Of a stretch of 64,000 nt of DNA, positions 1 through 7,898 are shown piece by piece (the first letter of the stretch is position 1; each line of letters begins with the position of its first letter). This stretch comes from Thermohalobaculum sp039822785. Lineage in GTDB: Bacteria; Pseudomonadota; Alphaproteobacteria; Rhodobacterales; Rhodobacteraceae. The position numbers and the translations under genes are program-made. The notes beneath the pieces are model-generated. The model ran no database searches, was not told the DNA's origin, and worked only from the letters and a program-made list of their open reading frames with translations. The stretch spans positions 62,001 through 126,000 of the forward strand of contig JBCBMO010000004.1 in NCBI GenBank assembly GCA_039822785.1, read 5' to 3'.

Positions 1-2371
1 CCATCTCGGCCCGCGCCCGGTCGGCGAGACCCGTGGCGAGATACGTCCGCCCGCAGCAGAGCGGACGGCTGTCGGGTGCCGTGGCATGGGCGACCTTGAG
101 GCCGGCGGCCTGCAGCACGTGCTCGGCGGCGCGCAGATGGTCGGGCTCGAACCAGCGGTTGAAGGTATCGGCGAACAGCACGACGTCGGCGTCGCGCATG
201 TCCGACGGCTCGGTGCGGAACCAGTCGTCGCGCCAGGCGGGCAGGGGGCGTTCCGCGGCGATGCCCAGCGTTCGCTCCATCAGCCGCGCGAGCCAGGGCA
301 GCCGGTTGCGCAGGTTCATCAGGCCCGGGATCCGCGCCGCCCAGGGCGCGTAGGCGGGCATATAGGCGACCAGCCGTTCGCGCGGGGCGAGGCCATACTT
401 GGCGACGCGCGCGGCGGTGACCTCGACCTTCATCTTGGCCATGTCGACGGACATCGGACACTCGCGCCGGCAGGCCTTGCAGCTCACGCAGAGCTTCATT
501 GTCTCCGCCATCTCGCGGGAGGCAAAGGCGTCGCCGCCGAGCTGACCGGAGAGCGCCAGGCGCAGGGTGTTGGCGCGCCCGCGCACCCCGTCGCGTTCCT
601 CGCGCGTGACGCGGTAGGAGGGGCACATGACCCCGCCCTCCAGCTTTCGGCAGGCGCCGTTGTTGTTGCACATCTCGACGGCGCCCTGCAGGCCGCGCCC
701 CGCGCCGGTGTAGCCGGGCCAGTCGAAGACGGTCTCCCGCTCGGCCACCCGGTACTCGGGGCCATAGCGCATGAGGCTGCGGTCATCCATGCGCGGCGGC
801 CGCGCGATCTTGCCGGGGTTCAACAGCCCGTTCGGGTCGAAGCGGTCCTTCACCGCCTCGAAGGCCGCCACCATGCGGCCGCCGAACATGGGCCGGTGGA
901 ACTCGGAGCGGACAATCCCGTCGCCGTGCTCGCCGGAGTGGGAGCCCTTGTATTGCCGGACGAGCTCGAAGGCTTCCTCAGCAATCGACCGCAACGCCTT
1001 GACGCCAAGCTCTTCCTTGAGGTTCAGCACCGGGCGCACATGGAGCGTGCCGACCGAGGCATGGGCGTACCAGGTGCCGTCGGTGCCGTGCTTGCGGAAG
1101 ATCGCGGTGAGCCGCTCAGTATAGTCGGCGAGATCCTCGAGCCGCACACAGCAATCCTCGACGAAGCTGACGGGTTTGCCCTCTGACTTCATCGACATCA
1201 TGATGTTGAGGCCCTGTTTGCGGACCTCGCCGATGCGCCCCTGCAGGCCGGGATCCACCGCCTCCACCACGCCGCCGTCTGCCTTGCCGGGCTCGCCCCA
1301 GGCATAGCCGAGGTCGCGCATCACGTCGTGCAGCGCATCGAGGCGGCGGCGGTTCTCGGCTGCGTCGGGTTCGGCGAACTCGACCAACAGCAGCGCCTCC
1401 GGCTCGCCGCGCACGAACTCCTCCAGCACCGGGCGGAAGACGGCGTTATCGCGCGCAAGCCGGATCATGTTGTGGTCGATGAGCTCGACACCGACCGGGT
1501 CGAGGGTGACCAGATGCTGCGTCGCCTCCATCGCCGCGCGGAAGGTGGGGAAGTGGCAGACACCGGTCAGTTTCGGGCCCGGCAGGGGCGAAAGCTTGAG
1601 CGTGATCCGCTCGGAGATCGCCAGCGTCCCCTCGGAGCCCACCAGCAGCTCGGCGAGGTTGAGCGGGCGGCCCGGCACCAGCGCATCGATGTTGTAGCCG
1701 CCCACCCGGCGGAACACGTCCGGGAAGCGCGCGGCGATTTCCCCCTGCTCGCGCGTGCCCAGCGCCAGCAGATCGGCGACCAGCGCGTCGTCCGGTCCGT
1801 CACCGCCGGTCATGTTGGCCGGGCCGAAGCGGGCCCGGGCGCCATCGGCCATCAGCGCGTCGATGGCCAGCACGTTATCGCGCGAGGTGCCATAGCGCCG
1901 CGATCGCGCGCCGCAGGAGTTGTTGGCCGTCATCCCCCCCAGCGTCGCGCGGGAGCCGGTGGAGACATCGACCGGGTACCACAGCCCATGCGGCTTCAGC
2001 GCCTTGTTCAGCACGTCCAGGACCACGCCGGGCTCGACGACCGCGGTGCGGTTCTCGACGTCGATGTCCAGGATGCGGTTCATATGGCGGGTGAAATCGA
2101 GCACCACCGCCTCGTTCACCGTCTGCCCGCACTGCGAGGTGCCGCCGCCGCGCGGCAGCAGCGGCACGCCGGCGTCTCGGGCGATGGAGAGGGCGGCGTC
2201 TAGATCCTCAGGCCCCTTGGGCGCCACGACGCCCTCGGGGATCATCTGGTAGATCGAGGCGTCGGTGGCGTAGCGGCCGCGGCTGTAGGCGTCGAACAGC
2301 ACCTCGCCCCGGACCGCGCCCCGCAGGCGCCGGGCGAGTGCGCTGTCGGTGGCGTCCGTGATGACCCGCAT
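1..2371 (-). CDS. FAD-linked oxidase / 4Fe-4S protein (2-hydroxyacid oxidase type), C-terminus cut by window edge
   Basis: The reading frame is open from an ATG at 2371 to the left edge, giving about 790 residues of a family usually near 950-1000. The N-terminal half is a PP-loop (VAO-type) FAD domain, with PRGGGTSQCGQ and, further on, GGMTANNSCGARSRRYG. The C-terminal half carries Fe-S motifs: MCNNNGACRK with a following MCPSY (around residue 565), CVSCKACRRECP (around 628) and the CCG motif LCCGRTYLATG (around 770). This layout fits membrane-associated D-lactate/D-2-hydroxyglutarate/glycolate-type dehydrogenases that pass electrons from a 2-hydroxyacid to quinone or cytochrome. It is divergent from an aminotransferase and TRAP transporter, which suggests catabolism of an imported carboxylic or amino acid. 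The exact substrate cannot be read from the sequence. Confidence 0.88.
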   Translation of the reverse strand, partial: MRVITDATDSALARRLRGAVRGEVLFDAYSRGRYATDASIYQMIPEGVVAPKGPEDLDAALSIARDAGVPLLPRGGGTSQCGQTVNEAVVLDFTRHMNRILDIDVENRTAVVEPGVVLDVLNKALKPHGLWYPVDVSTGSRATLGGMTANNSCGARSRRYGTSRDNVLAIDALMADGARARFGPANMTGGDGPDDALVADLLALGTREQGEIAARFPDVFRRVGGYNIDALVPGRPLNLAELLVGSEGTLAISERITLKLSPLPGPKLTGVCHFPTFRAAMEATQHLVTLDPVGVELIDHNMIRLARDNAVFRPVLEEFVRGEPEALLLVEFAEPDAAENRRRLDALHDVMRDLGYAWGEPGKADGGVVEAVDPGLQGRIGEVRKQGLNIMMSMKSEGKPVSFVEDCCVRLEDLADYTERLTAIFRKHGTDGTWYAHASVGTLHVRPVLNLKEELGVKALRSIAEEAFELVRQYKGSHSGEHGDGIVRSEFHRPMFGGRMVAAFEAVKDRFDPNGLLNPGKIARPPRMDDRSLMRYGPEYRVAERETVFDWPGYTGAGRGLQGAVEMCNNNGACRKLEGGVMCPSYRVTREERDGVRGRANTLRLALSGQLGGDAFASREMAETMKLCVSCKACRRECPMSVDMAKMKVEVTAARVAKYGLAPRERLVAYMPAYAPWAARIPGLMNLRNRLPWLARLMERTLGIAAERPLPAWRDDWFRTEPSDMRDADVVLFADTFNRWFEPDHLRAAEHVLQAAGLKVAHATAPDSRPLCCGRTYLATGLADRARAEM

Positions 2372-2392
2372 TGACTTCGCCTCCCGTTCTGT

Positions 2393-2408
2393 ATTTTGTA
2401 TACGAAAT
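2393..2408. promoter_or_regulatory. GTATAC-centred palindrome, candidate GntR/FadR-type operator
   Basis: ATTTTGTATACGAAAT is a 16-bp palindrome with one mismatched pair, centred on GTATAC. It lies 22 bp upstream of the oxidase start and about 160 bp upstream of the aminotransferase. Many FCD-domain GntR repressors bind TTGTATACAA-like sites, so a local regulator probably controls both divergent units. No regulator gene is in the window; one may lie beyond the left edge. The GntR assignment is inferred from site shape only. Confidence 0.5.
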
Positions 2409-2487
2409 TGCTCGCACGGGTGAACGATCAAGGCAACCCGCTGCGCGCATGGAAAACGCCGCGGCAGATCGCGGTGGATAAGGATAT

Positions 2488-2554
2488 CGCCGCCAAGCGG
2501 CGTGGATAAGCAGCGCCGCATAGCGGCGTCGACAAGGATCGCCGCACAGCGGCG
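2488..2554 (+). repeat. Three perfect hairpins spaced exactly 26 bp apart in an operon leader
   Basis: The unit CGCCGC-NNN-GCGGCG occurs at 2488-2502 (loop CAA), 2514-2528 (loop ATA) and 2540-2554 (loop ACA). Stem sequences are identical, loops differ, and spacing is exactly 26 bp. Linkers are related (TGGATAAGCAG, TCGACAAGGAT). A degenerate fourth unit may precede at about 2462-2487, which shares TGGATAAGGAT. The last hairpin abuts the GGGGGAGG ribosome-binding site of the aminotransferase gene. It could be an RNA leader affecting stability or translation, or a DNA site array. Confidence 0.75.
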
Positions 2555-2567
2555 GGGGGAGGAACCG

Positions 2568-3770
2568 ATGAGCATGCCCACCCGGACCGCCGGCCGGCAC
2601 TTCTTGCAGATCCCCGGCCCGACCAATGTGCCCGACCGGGTGCTGCGCGCCATGGACTATCCGACCATCGACCACCGCGGCCCAGGCTTCGCCGACATCG
2701 GCCGCCGGGCCCTGGATGGGATGAAGTCGATCTTCAAGACCGAAGCGCATGTGGTGATCTTCCCCGCCTCGGGCACGGGCGCCTGGGAGGCAGCGTTGGT
2801 CAACACGCTCAGCCCCGGCGACAAGGTGCTGATGTGCGAGACCGGGCATTTCGCCAGTCTGTGGAATGCCATGGCGACCAAGCTGGGCCTGCAGACCGAG
2901 TTCATCGAGACCGACTGGCGCCGCGGCGCCGACGAGCCCGCCATCGAGGCGCGGCTGCGTGCCGATACCGCGCGGGAGATCAAGGCGGTCTGTGTGGTGC
3001 ACAACGAGACCTCGACCGGCTCCACCTCTGACATTGCGGCGGTGCGCGCGGCCATCGATGCGGCCGGCCACCCGGCGCTGCTGATGGTGGACACCATCTC
3101 CTCGCTCGCCTCGATCGACTATCGCCACGACGAATGGGGCGTCGATGTCTGCGTCGCAGGCTCGCAAAAGGGCCTGATGCTGCCGCCGGGCCTCAGCTTC
3201 AACGCGATCAGCGACAAGGCGATGGCGGCGACCGAGACGGCGAGCCTTACGCGCTCCTACTGGGACTGGCGCGATATGGCCGGGCCGAACGCGAAGGGCT
3301 ACTTCCCCTACACCCCGGCGACCAACCTGCTCTATGGCCTGGTCGAGGCGATCGACATGCTGCACGAGGAGGGGCTCGACCAGGTCTTCGCCCGCCATGA
3401 TCGGCATGCGGCGGCAACTCGCGCCGCGGTCGAGGCCTGGGAGCTTGAGATCCTCTGCCGCGATCCGCACTACTACTCGTCCTCGCTTACGGCTGTGATG
3501 ATGCCCTCCGGCCACTCCGGCGATGCCTTCCGGAAGGTCGTGCTCGAGAACTTCGACATGTCGCTCGGGGCGGGGCTGTCGAAGGTCGCCGACAAGATCT
3601 TCCGCATCGGCCATCTGGGCGACTTCAACGATCTCAGCCTGATGGGCACGCTCGCGGGCGTGGAGATGGGGCTGAAGCTTGCCGGTGTGCCGCACAGTGC
3701 CGGCGGCGTGGATGCGGCCATGGCGGTGCTGACCGGCGGCCGCGAAAGCGCGGCGCAAGCGGCGGAATAA
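2568..3770 (+). CDS. PLP-dependent aminotransferase, serine-glyoxylate / alanine-glyoxylate family
   Basis: A 400-residue class V aminotransferase. The N-terminus has the family signature LQIPGPTNVPDRVLRAM and YPTIDHRGPGF, followed by FPASGTGAWEAAL, VHNETSTG, and GSQKG, which holds the PLP Schiff-base lysine. The C-terminal part ends with RIGHLGDFNDLSLMGTLAGVEMGL, typical of serine-glyoxylate aminotransferases and the related aspartate-glyoxylate enzyme BhcA. The ATG at 2568 is preceded by GGGGGAGG with 5-6 nt spacing; upstream in-frame codons run through the hairpin array and are unlikely to be coding. It probably forms an operon with the TRAP genes downstream and may move the amino group of the imported substrate to glyoxylate or pyruvate. 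Amino donor not assignable. Confidence 0.9.
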   Translation: MSMPTRTAGRHFLQIPGPTNVPDRVLRAMDYPTIDHRGPGFADIGRRALDGMKSIFKTEAHVVIFPASGTGAWEAALVNTLSPGDKVLMCETGHFASLWNAMATKLGLQTEFIETDWRRGADEPAIEARLRADTAREIKAVCVVHNETSTGSTSDIAAVRAAIDAAGHPALLMVDTISSLASIDYRHDEWGVDVCVAGSQKGLMLPPGLSFNAISDKAMAATETASLTRSYWDWRDMAGPNAKGYFPYTPATNLLYGLVEAIDMLHEEGLDQVFARHDRHAAATRAAVEAWELEILCRDPHYYSSSLTAVMMPSGHSGDAFRKVVLENFDMSLGAGLSKVADKIFRIGHLGDFNDLSLMGTLAGVEMGLKLAGVPHSAGGVDAAMAVLTGGRESAAQAAE

Positions 3771-3807
3771 GCCGCGAATTTTTCTTGCGCGCCGGGGCGC
3801 CGGCGCG
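3759..3807 (+). terminator. Weak terminator-like hairpin plus second strong hairpin between aminotransferase gene and dctP
   Basis: GCGGC (3759-3763) pairs with GCCGC (3771-3775) around the stop codon and is followed by GAATTTTT, a short intrinsic-terminator shape. Immediately after, CGCGCCGG (3788-3795) pairs perfectly with CCGGCGCG (3800-3807) with a 4-nt loop. Because the TRAP binding-protein gene follows on the same strand, this is more likely partial termination or mRNA end protection within one operon than a full stop. Confidence 0.5.
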
Positions 3808-3861
3808 TCAACAAGATCACATAACGCCCGCCACGACGGGCAACACAGGGAGAAGACATCG

Positions 3862-4836
3862 ATGAAAATCACGGCTCTACTGACCGGCGCCGCCATGGCG
3901 CTTGGCCTGGCGGCCACCGCAGAGGCGAAAGAGTTCAAGTTCGGCCACGTCGGCGCGCCGGGCTCGCTGTTCGAGGCCTCGGTGAACCAGTTCGCCGCCT
4001 GCGTGGCGGAGAAGTCGGGCGGCGCCCATACGGTCGCGACCTTCGGCTCCTCGCAGCTCGGCAAGGACCGGGAGCTGCTGCAGAAGCTCAAGCTCAACCA
4101 GGTGGACTTTGCGCTGCCCTCCTCGGTCATGTCCTCGGTCGACGAGACCTTCGGCGTCTTCGAGATGCCCTACATCATTCAGGACCGCGACCACATCCGC
4201 CGCGTGACCGCCGAGATGGGCGACACCTTCCAGGGCGCCGCCCATGAGAACGGCTTTCACATCGTCGGCTACTTCGAGAACGGCTTCCGCCACATCACGA
4301 ACAACACCCGGCCGATCGATCAACCGGGCGATCTGCAAGGGGTCAAGCTGCGCACGCCGAAGGGCGCCTGGCGCGTGAAGATGTTCCAGCTCTACGGTGC
4401 GAACCCCACGCCGATGGCCTTCTCCGAGGTCTTCACGGCGCTGCAGACCGGCGTGATCGACGGGCAGGAGAACCCCTATGCCCAGATCGCCTCGGCCAAG
4501 TTCCAGGAGGTGCAGAAGTACCTGTCGATCACCGGGCACGTCTATACGCCGGCCTATGTGCTGACCTCCAAGCGGGCCTTCGACGGCCTGGACGCGGAGG
4601 CGCAGGCGCTGCTGACCGACTGTGGGACCGAGACGCAGGAATTCGTGTACCAGAAGGCCTCCGAGCTTGAGACCGAGCTGCTGCAGGTCATCAAGGACGC
4701 GGGCGTTGCCGTGAACGAGGCCGACAAGGACGCGTTCATCGCGGCCTCGACCCCGGTCTACGATGAGTTCTCCTCCACCGTCGACGGTGGTGCGGCACTC
4801 ATCGAGCAGGTGCAGGGCCTGGCCTCGGGCTCCTGA
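3862..4836 (+). CDS. dctP: TRAP transporter periplasmic solute-binding protein, DctP family
   Basis: A 324-residue DctP-type protein with a Sec signal peptide (MKITALLTGAAMALGLAATAEA, cleavage probably near residue 22). The mature part starts with KEFKFGHVGAPGSLFEASVNQFA and contains LRTPKGAWRVKMFQLYGANPTPMAF, including the conserved Arg that usually salt-bridges a substrate carboxylate, then ALQTGVIDGQENP. It captures a carboxylic acid or amino acid in the periplasm for the DctQM permease encoded next. The RBS AGGGAGAAG lies about 7 nt before ATG. Hairpins on both sides (3788-3807 and 4868-4894) would favour a higher level of this mRNA segment than of the permease. Confidence 0.93.
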   Translation: MKITALLTGAAMALGLAATAEAKEFKFGHVGAPGSLFEASVNQFAACVAEKSGGAHTVATFGSSQLGKDRELLQKLKLNQVDFALPSSVMSSVDETFGVFEMPYIIQDRDHIRRVTAEMGDTFQGAAHENGFHIVGYFENGFRHITNNTRPIDQPGDLQGVKLRTPKGAWRVKMFQLYGANPTPMAFSEVFTALQTGVIDGQENPYAQIASAKFQEVQKYLSITGHVYTPAYVLTSKRAFDGLDAEAQALLTDCGTETQEFVYQKASELETELLQVIKDAGVAVNEADKDAFIAASTPVYDEFSSTVDGGAALIEQVQGLASGS

Positions 4837-4867
4837 CGCCCGCAGCGCTCCTGTACGACCGCCTTCG

Positions 4868-4894
4868 GTAGGGTGGGATTGAACCCCACCCTAC
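4868..4894 (+). promoter_or_regulatory. Intercistronic hairpin between dctP and dctQ
   Basis: GTAGGGTGGG (4868-4877) pairs perfectly over 10 bp with CCCACCCTAC (4885-4894), loop ATTGAAC. There is no T-run. Such hairpins after a binding-protein gene commonly shield the upstream mRNA from 3' exonucleases so that binding protein exceeds permease; that function is inferred. Confidence 0.65.
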
Positions 4895-4953
4895 ACCCCC
4901 CTCAGACGTGATCGGAACGGATGCGCCACAGGCGCCTCCTTCGGAGAAAACGC

Positions 4954-5532
4954 ATGCTCGACATGGCCGCCAAGGCGCTTGAGACGCTGCTCGAATGGGT
5001 GGTGATCGCGCTGATGGTGATCCTGACCGCGGTGGTGATCGTCGCCGTCCTGTTCCGCCTGGCCGGCGATTCCTTCAGTTGGTACGACGAGGTCGCCTCG
5101 ATCCTGCTGGCCTGGATCACCTATTACGGCGCGGCCCTGGCGGCGCTGAAACGCAAGCACATCGGCTTCGACGGCGCGCTCCTCGCGATACCCATGCCCC
5201 AGCGGCGCTATGCGGCCTATGTCGCGGAGGCGGTGACCATCGGCTTCTTCGCGCTGCTGGGCTGGATGGGGCTGGAGGTGATCCTGGTCCTCGGCGACAT
5301 GGGGCTCACCTCGCTGCCCTGGGTGCCGGTCTGGTTCACCCAGTCCGTGATCCCCATCGGCGCGGTTCTGTTTATCGTCTGCTCCTTGCTCAGCTTTCCG
5401 GGTTATCTCGCGCTGATCTCGCGCGGCGTCTCGATGGAGGCGGTGGAGATCGAGCACGAGATCGCGGAGGCCGAGAAACAGTTCGGCCTGGCCCCGCATG
5501 ACGGCGCCGCGCAAGACAAGAAGAGGGACTGA
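4954..5532 (+). CDS. dctQ: TRAP transporter small permease subunit, DctQ family
   Basis: A 192-residue membrane protein with four hydrophobic segments, starting at LEWVVIALMVILTAVVIVAVLF, and the DctQ signature FSWYDEVASILLAWITYYGAALA followed by RKHIGFDGALL. The start at 4954 (MLDMAAKALE) is preferred because CGGAGAAAA lies 7-8 nt upstream; an in-frame ATG at 4921 would add an arginine-rich, non-homologous stretch (RHRRLLRRKR). It partners the large DctM subunit, whose gene starts 3 bp after its stop. Confidence 0.92.
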   Translation: MLDMAAKALETLLEWVVIALMVILTAVVIVAVLFRLAGDSFSWYDEVASILLAWITYYGAALAALKRKHIGFDGALLAIPMPQRRYAAYVAEAVTIGFFALLGWMGLEVILVLGDMGLTSLPWVPVWFTQSVIPIGAVLFIVCSLLSFPGYLALISRGVSMEAVEIEHEIAEAEKQFGLAPHDGAAQDKKRD

Positions 5533-5535
5533 GCC

Positions 5536-6816
5536 ATGGAGATGCTCCTCCTTCTCGTCGTCACGGTGCTGCTCATCTGCCTCAACGTGCCGATTGCCGT
5601 TGCCCTCGCCGTGGCCGGTGTCGCGGGGATCCTGACCTTCGAAGGGACCAACCAGCTCTTTGACGTGGCCCTCGACATGTACGGGGGTGCCACGAAGTTC
5701 TCGCTGATCGCGATCCCCATGTTCGTGCTCGCGGGGGCGATCATGAACGCGGGCGGGGTGACGGACCGGCTGATCGCCTTTGTGTCCGCGCTCATCGGCT
5801 TCGTGCGCGGCGGGCTTGCCATGGTGAACATCGGCGTGTCGCTGTTCTTTGCCGAGATCTCCGGGTCGGCGGTTGCCGATGTGGCGGCGCTGGGTTCGGT
5901 GCTGATCCCTCAGATGAAGAAGAAGGGCTACAAGGCGCCCTTTGCTGCGGCGGTCACCTCATCAAGCGCGTCCCTGGCGATCATTATCCCGCCGTCGATC
6001 CCGATGATCCTCTATGCCACCTCCTCCAACACCTCGGTCGAGCAGCTCTTCGTGGCGGGGTTCGTGCCGGGGCTGCTGGGAGCGGCGGGGCTGATGGGCG
6101 TCGCCTATATGTTCGCCCGGCGCTACAACCTGCCGACCGAGGAGGCGTTCAACACGCGGCGCCTGCGCGAGACCTTCGTGGACGCGTTGCCGGCCTTCTC
6201 GCTGCCCGTGATTATCCTTGGCGGCATCTTCGGCGGTTATGTCACGGCGACCGAGGCGGCGGGGCTTGCGGTGCTTGCGGCCTTTGCCGTGGGGCTCTGG
6301 TACCGCGACATCGATTTTCGCCACCTGCACCGCGCCATGCTGGACGGCGGCATGCAGACCGCGGTGGTTATGGTGCTGGTCGCCGCCTCGGTGCTGATGG
6401 GCGGCTTCCTCACGCGCGCCCAGATCCCCCAGGACATGGCGGCCGCGATCCTGGAGATCACCGACAACAAATGGGTGATCCTGTTCATCCTCAACATCTT
6501 CTTTCTGATCGTCGGCTGCTTCCTGCACTCCGCCGCGGCGATCATCCTGGTGATCCCCATCGTGATCCCGCTGGTGAACGCGGCGGGGATCGATCCGATC
6601 CACTTCGGCCTGGTGGTGACGCTGAACCTGGCGATCGGGCAGCAGACGCCGCCCGTCGCCTCGGTGCTGATCACGGCCTGTTCGGTGGCGAACGCCAGGA
6701 TCTGGGACGTCACCAAGGTCAATGTGTACTTCGTGGCCGTGCTGCTGGGGGTCCTGCTGATCTGCACCTATGTGCCGGCCGTGCCGATGTTCCTGGTGGA
6801 GTACTTCTACCGCTAA
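5536..6816 (+). CDS. dctM: TRAP transporter large permease subunit, DctM family
   Basis: A 426-residue polytopic protein, the usual DctM length, with about 12 hydrophobic segments. Characteristic stretches include FAEISGSAVADVAALGSVLI, SSSASLAIIIPPSIPMILYA and NLAIGQQTPPVASVLITACS. It forms the Na+-driven transport channel with DctQ. It overlaps or abuts neighbours as an operon: 3 bp after dctQ. Its stop codon falls at the first bases of the structured repeat at 6813-7053. Confidence 0.95.
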   Translation: MEMLLLLVVTVLLICLNVPIAVALAVAGVAGILTFEGTNQLFDVALDMYGGATKFSLIAIPMFVLAGAIMNAGGVTDRLIAFVSALIGFVRGGLAMVNIGVSLFFAEISGSAVADVAALGSVLIPQMKKKGYKAPFAAAVTSSSASLAIIIPPSIPMILYATSSNTSVEQLFVAGFVPGLLGAAGLMGVAYMFARRYNLPTEEAFNTRRLRETFVDALPAFSLPVIILGGIFGGYVTATEAAGLAVLAAFAVGLWYRDIDFRHLHRAMLDGGMQTAVVMVLVAASVLMGGFLTRAQIPQDMAAAILEITDNKWVILFILNIFFLIVGCFLHSAAAIILVIPIVIPLVNAAGIDPIHFGLVVTLNLAIGQQTPPVASVLITACSVANARIWDVTKVNVYFVAVLLGVLLICTYVPAVPMFLVEYFYR

Positions 6817-7053
6817 GCGGTGTCGCGGCCTTGCCGCGACGCTGGTTTCGCACCGTCACTGCGTCCCGCGGTGACGGCGCCGCTGGCGCCCGGTTCTGTG
6901 AGCGACGTCGCGGCGGGGATATCGGATCGGGGGCTGGGGAAGGCCGCCAGGGGCGGCCATGCCTGAGCGTGATCGGCGGAGGGGGCGCGTCAAGGGCAAG
7001 CGGGCTGCGCCCGTCGCTGGCGCGACCCTTGACCCGCCCCCTCCGCCGGGCTT
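6813..7053 (+). repeat. Structured dispersed element, copy A (pairs with 60764-61000)
   Basis: This gene-free stretch aligns along its whole length with 60764-61000. In order it forms: GTCGCGGC/GCCGCGAC (6822-6829/6833-6840); CCGTCAC/GTGACGG (6853-6859/6871-6877); GGCCGCC/GGCGGCC (6942-6948/6952-6958); and a long stem CGGCGGAGGGGGCG/CGCCCCCTCCGCCG (6974-6987/7035-7048) continued by TCAAGGG/CCCTTGA. The apical part CAAGCGGGC..CGCCCGTCGCTG is almost identical in the two copies, whereas the long-stem sequence differs but remains paired. It begins at the stop codon of dctM and ends about 30 bp before the next gene. Could be an operon-end RNA element or a mobile palindromic unit. Confidence 0.8.
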
Positions 7054-7082
7054 GGTGAGGGTGAGGATCCAGGGAGGACGGC

Positions 7083-7859
7083 ATGGGCGAATTGTTGCAC
7101 GAAGTCGCGGACGGGATTGCGACCGTCACCTTCAACCGGCCCGACAGCCGCAACGCCATGACCTTCGCTATGTACGAAGGCCTGGCGGAGATCTGCGGTG
7201 CCGTGCCGACGGACGGCAGCGTCAAGGCGGTCATCCTGGCCGGAGCGGGTGGTCGGGCCTTTGCCGCGGGCACCGACATGACGCAGTTCCGGGCCTTTAA
7301 CGCGCCGGAGGATGCGCTCGCCTATGAGCACAAGATGGACGGCGTGCTGGAGGCGGTTGAGCGTTGCCCGGTGCCTACCATCGCTGCCATCACCGGGGCC
7401 TGTACCGGGGGCGGCGCGGCGATCGCGGCGGCCTGCGATCTGCGGCTTTGCGATGCGCGCCTCAAGTTCGGCTTTCCCATCGCGCGGACCCTCGGCAACT
7501 GCCTCTCGGTCTCCAATCTCTCCCGGCTCTCGGCGCTGTTGGGCGCAGGGCGGACGCGGGAGATCCTGTTCACCGCACGGCTGATCGAGGCGGCCGAGGC
7601 CGAGCACATCGGCCTGGTGATGGAGGTGCTGGAGAGCCCCGAAGCCGTCATCGCGCGCGCCCGGGCGCTGGCGGAGACGCTGTCGGGCCATGCGCCGCTG
7701 ACCTTGCGCGCCACCAAGGAGGCCATGCGTCGGGCACGTATCGAGGGGCCGCGCGCCGAGGACGGCGATCTCGTCACGCTCTGCTATATGTCCGAGGATT
7801 TCAAACAGGGCATCGAGGCCTTCCTCGCCAAGCGCCCGCCGGTCTGGAAGGGGCAGTGA
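7083..7859 (+). CDS. Enoyl-CoA hydratase/isomerase family protein
   Basis: A 258-residue crotonase-fold protein. The opening strand VTFNRPDSRNAMTF, the first oxyanion-hole segment GAGGRAFAAGTDMTQF and the second GACTGGGAAIAAACDLRLC are all present, followed by the C-terminal helix region ending GIEAFLAKRPPVW. The typical hydratase glutamates are not clearly seen at the two usual places, so hydratase, isomerase or another crotonase activity is possible. Start: ATG with GGGAGGA upstream. It follows the TRAP operon after the structured repeat and precedes an SDR, which suggests, without proof, a shared pathway for an acyl-CoA derived from the transported substrate. Confidence 0.88.
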   Translation: MGELLHEVADGIATVTFNRPDSRNAMTFAMYEGLAEICGAVPTDGSVKAVILAGAGGRAFAAGTDMTQFRAFNAPEDALAYEHKMDGVLEAVERCPVPTIAAITGACTGGGAAIAAACDLRLCDARLKFGFPIARTLGNCLSVSNLSRLSALLGAGRTREILFTARLIEAAEAEHIGLVMEVLESPEAVIARARALAETLSGHAPLTLRATKEAMRRARIEGPRAEDGDLVTLCYMSEDFKQGIEAFLAKRPPVWKGQ

Positions 7860-7898
7860 GCGCTTGACCTCGGCCCCCTGCGCCGCAGGTGGCGGGGT

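Noticed and set aside
2208..4130. Long minus-strand open frame across the oxidase-aminotransferase-dctP region
   Set aside because: It runs antisense to three well-supported genes and includes the divergent promoter region; sequence has no domains.
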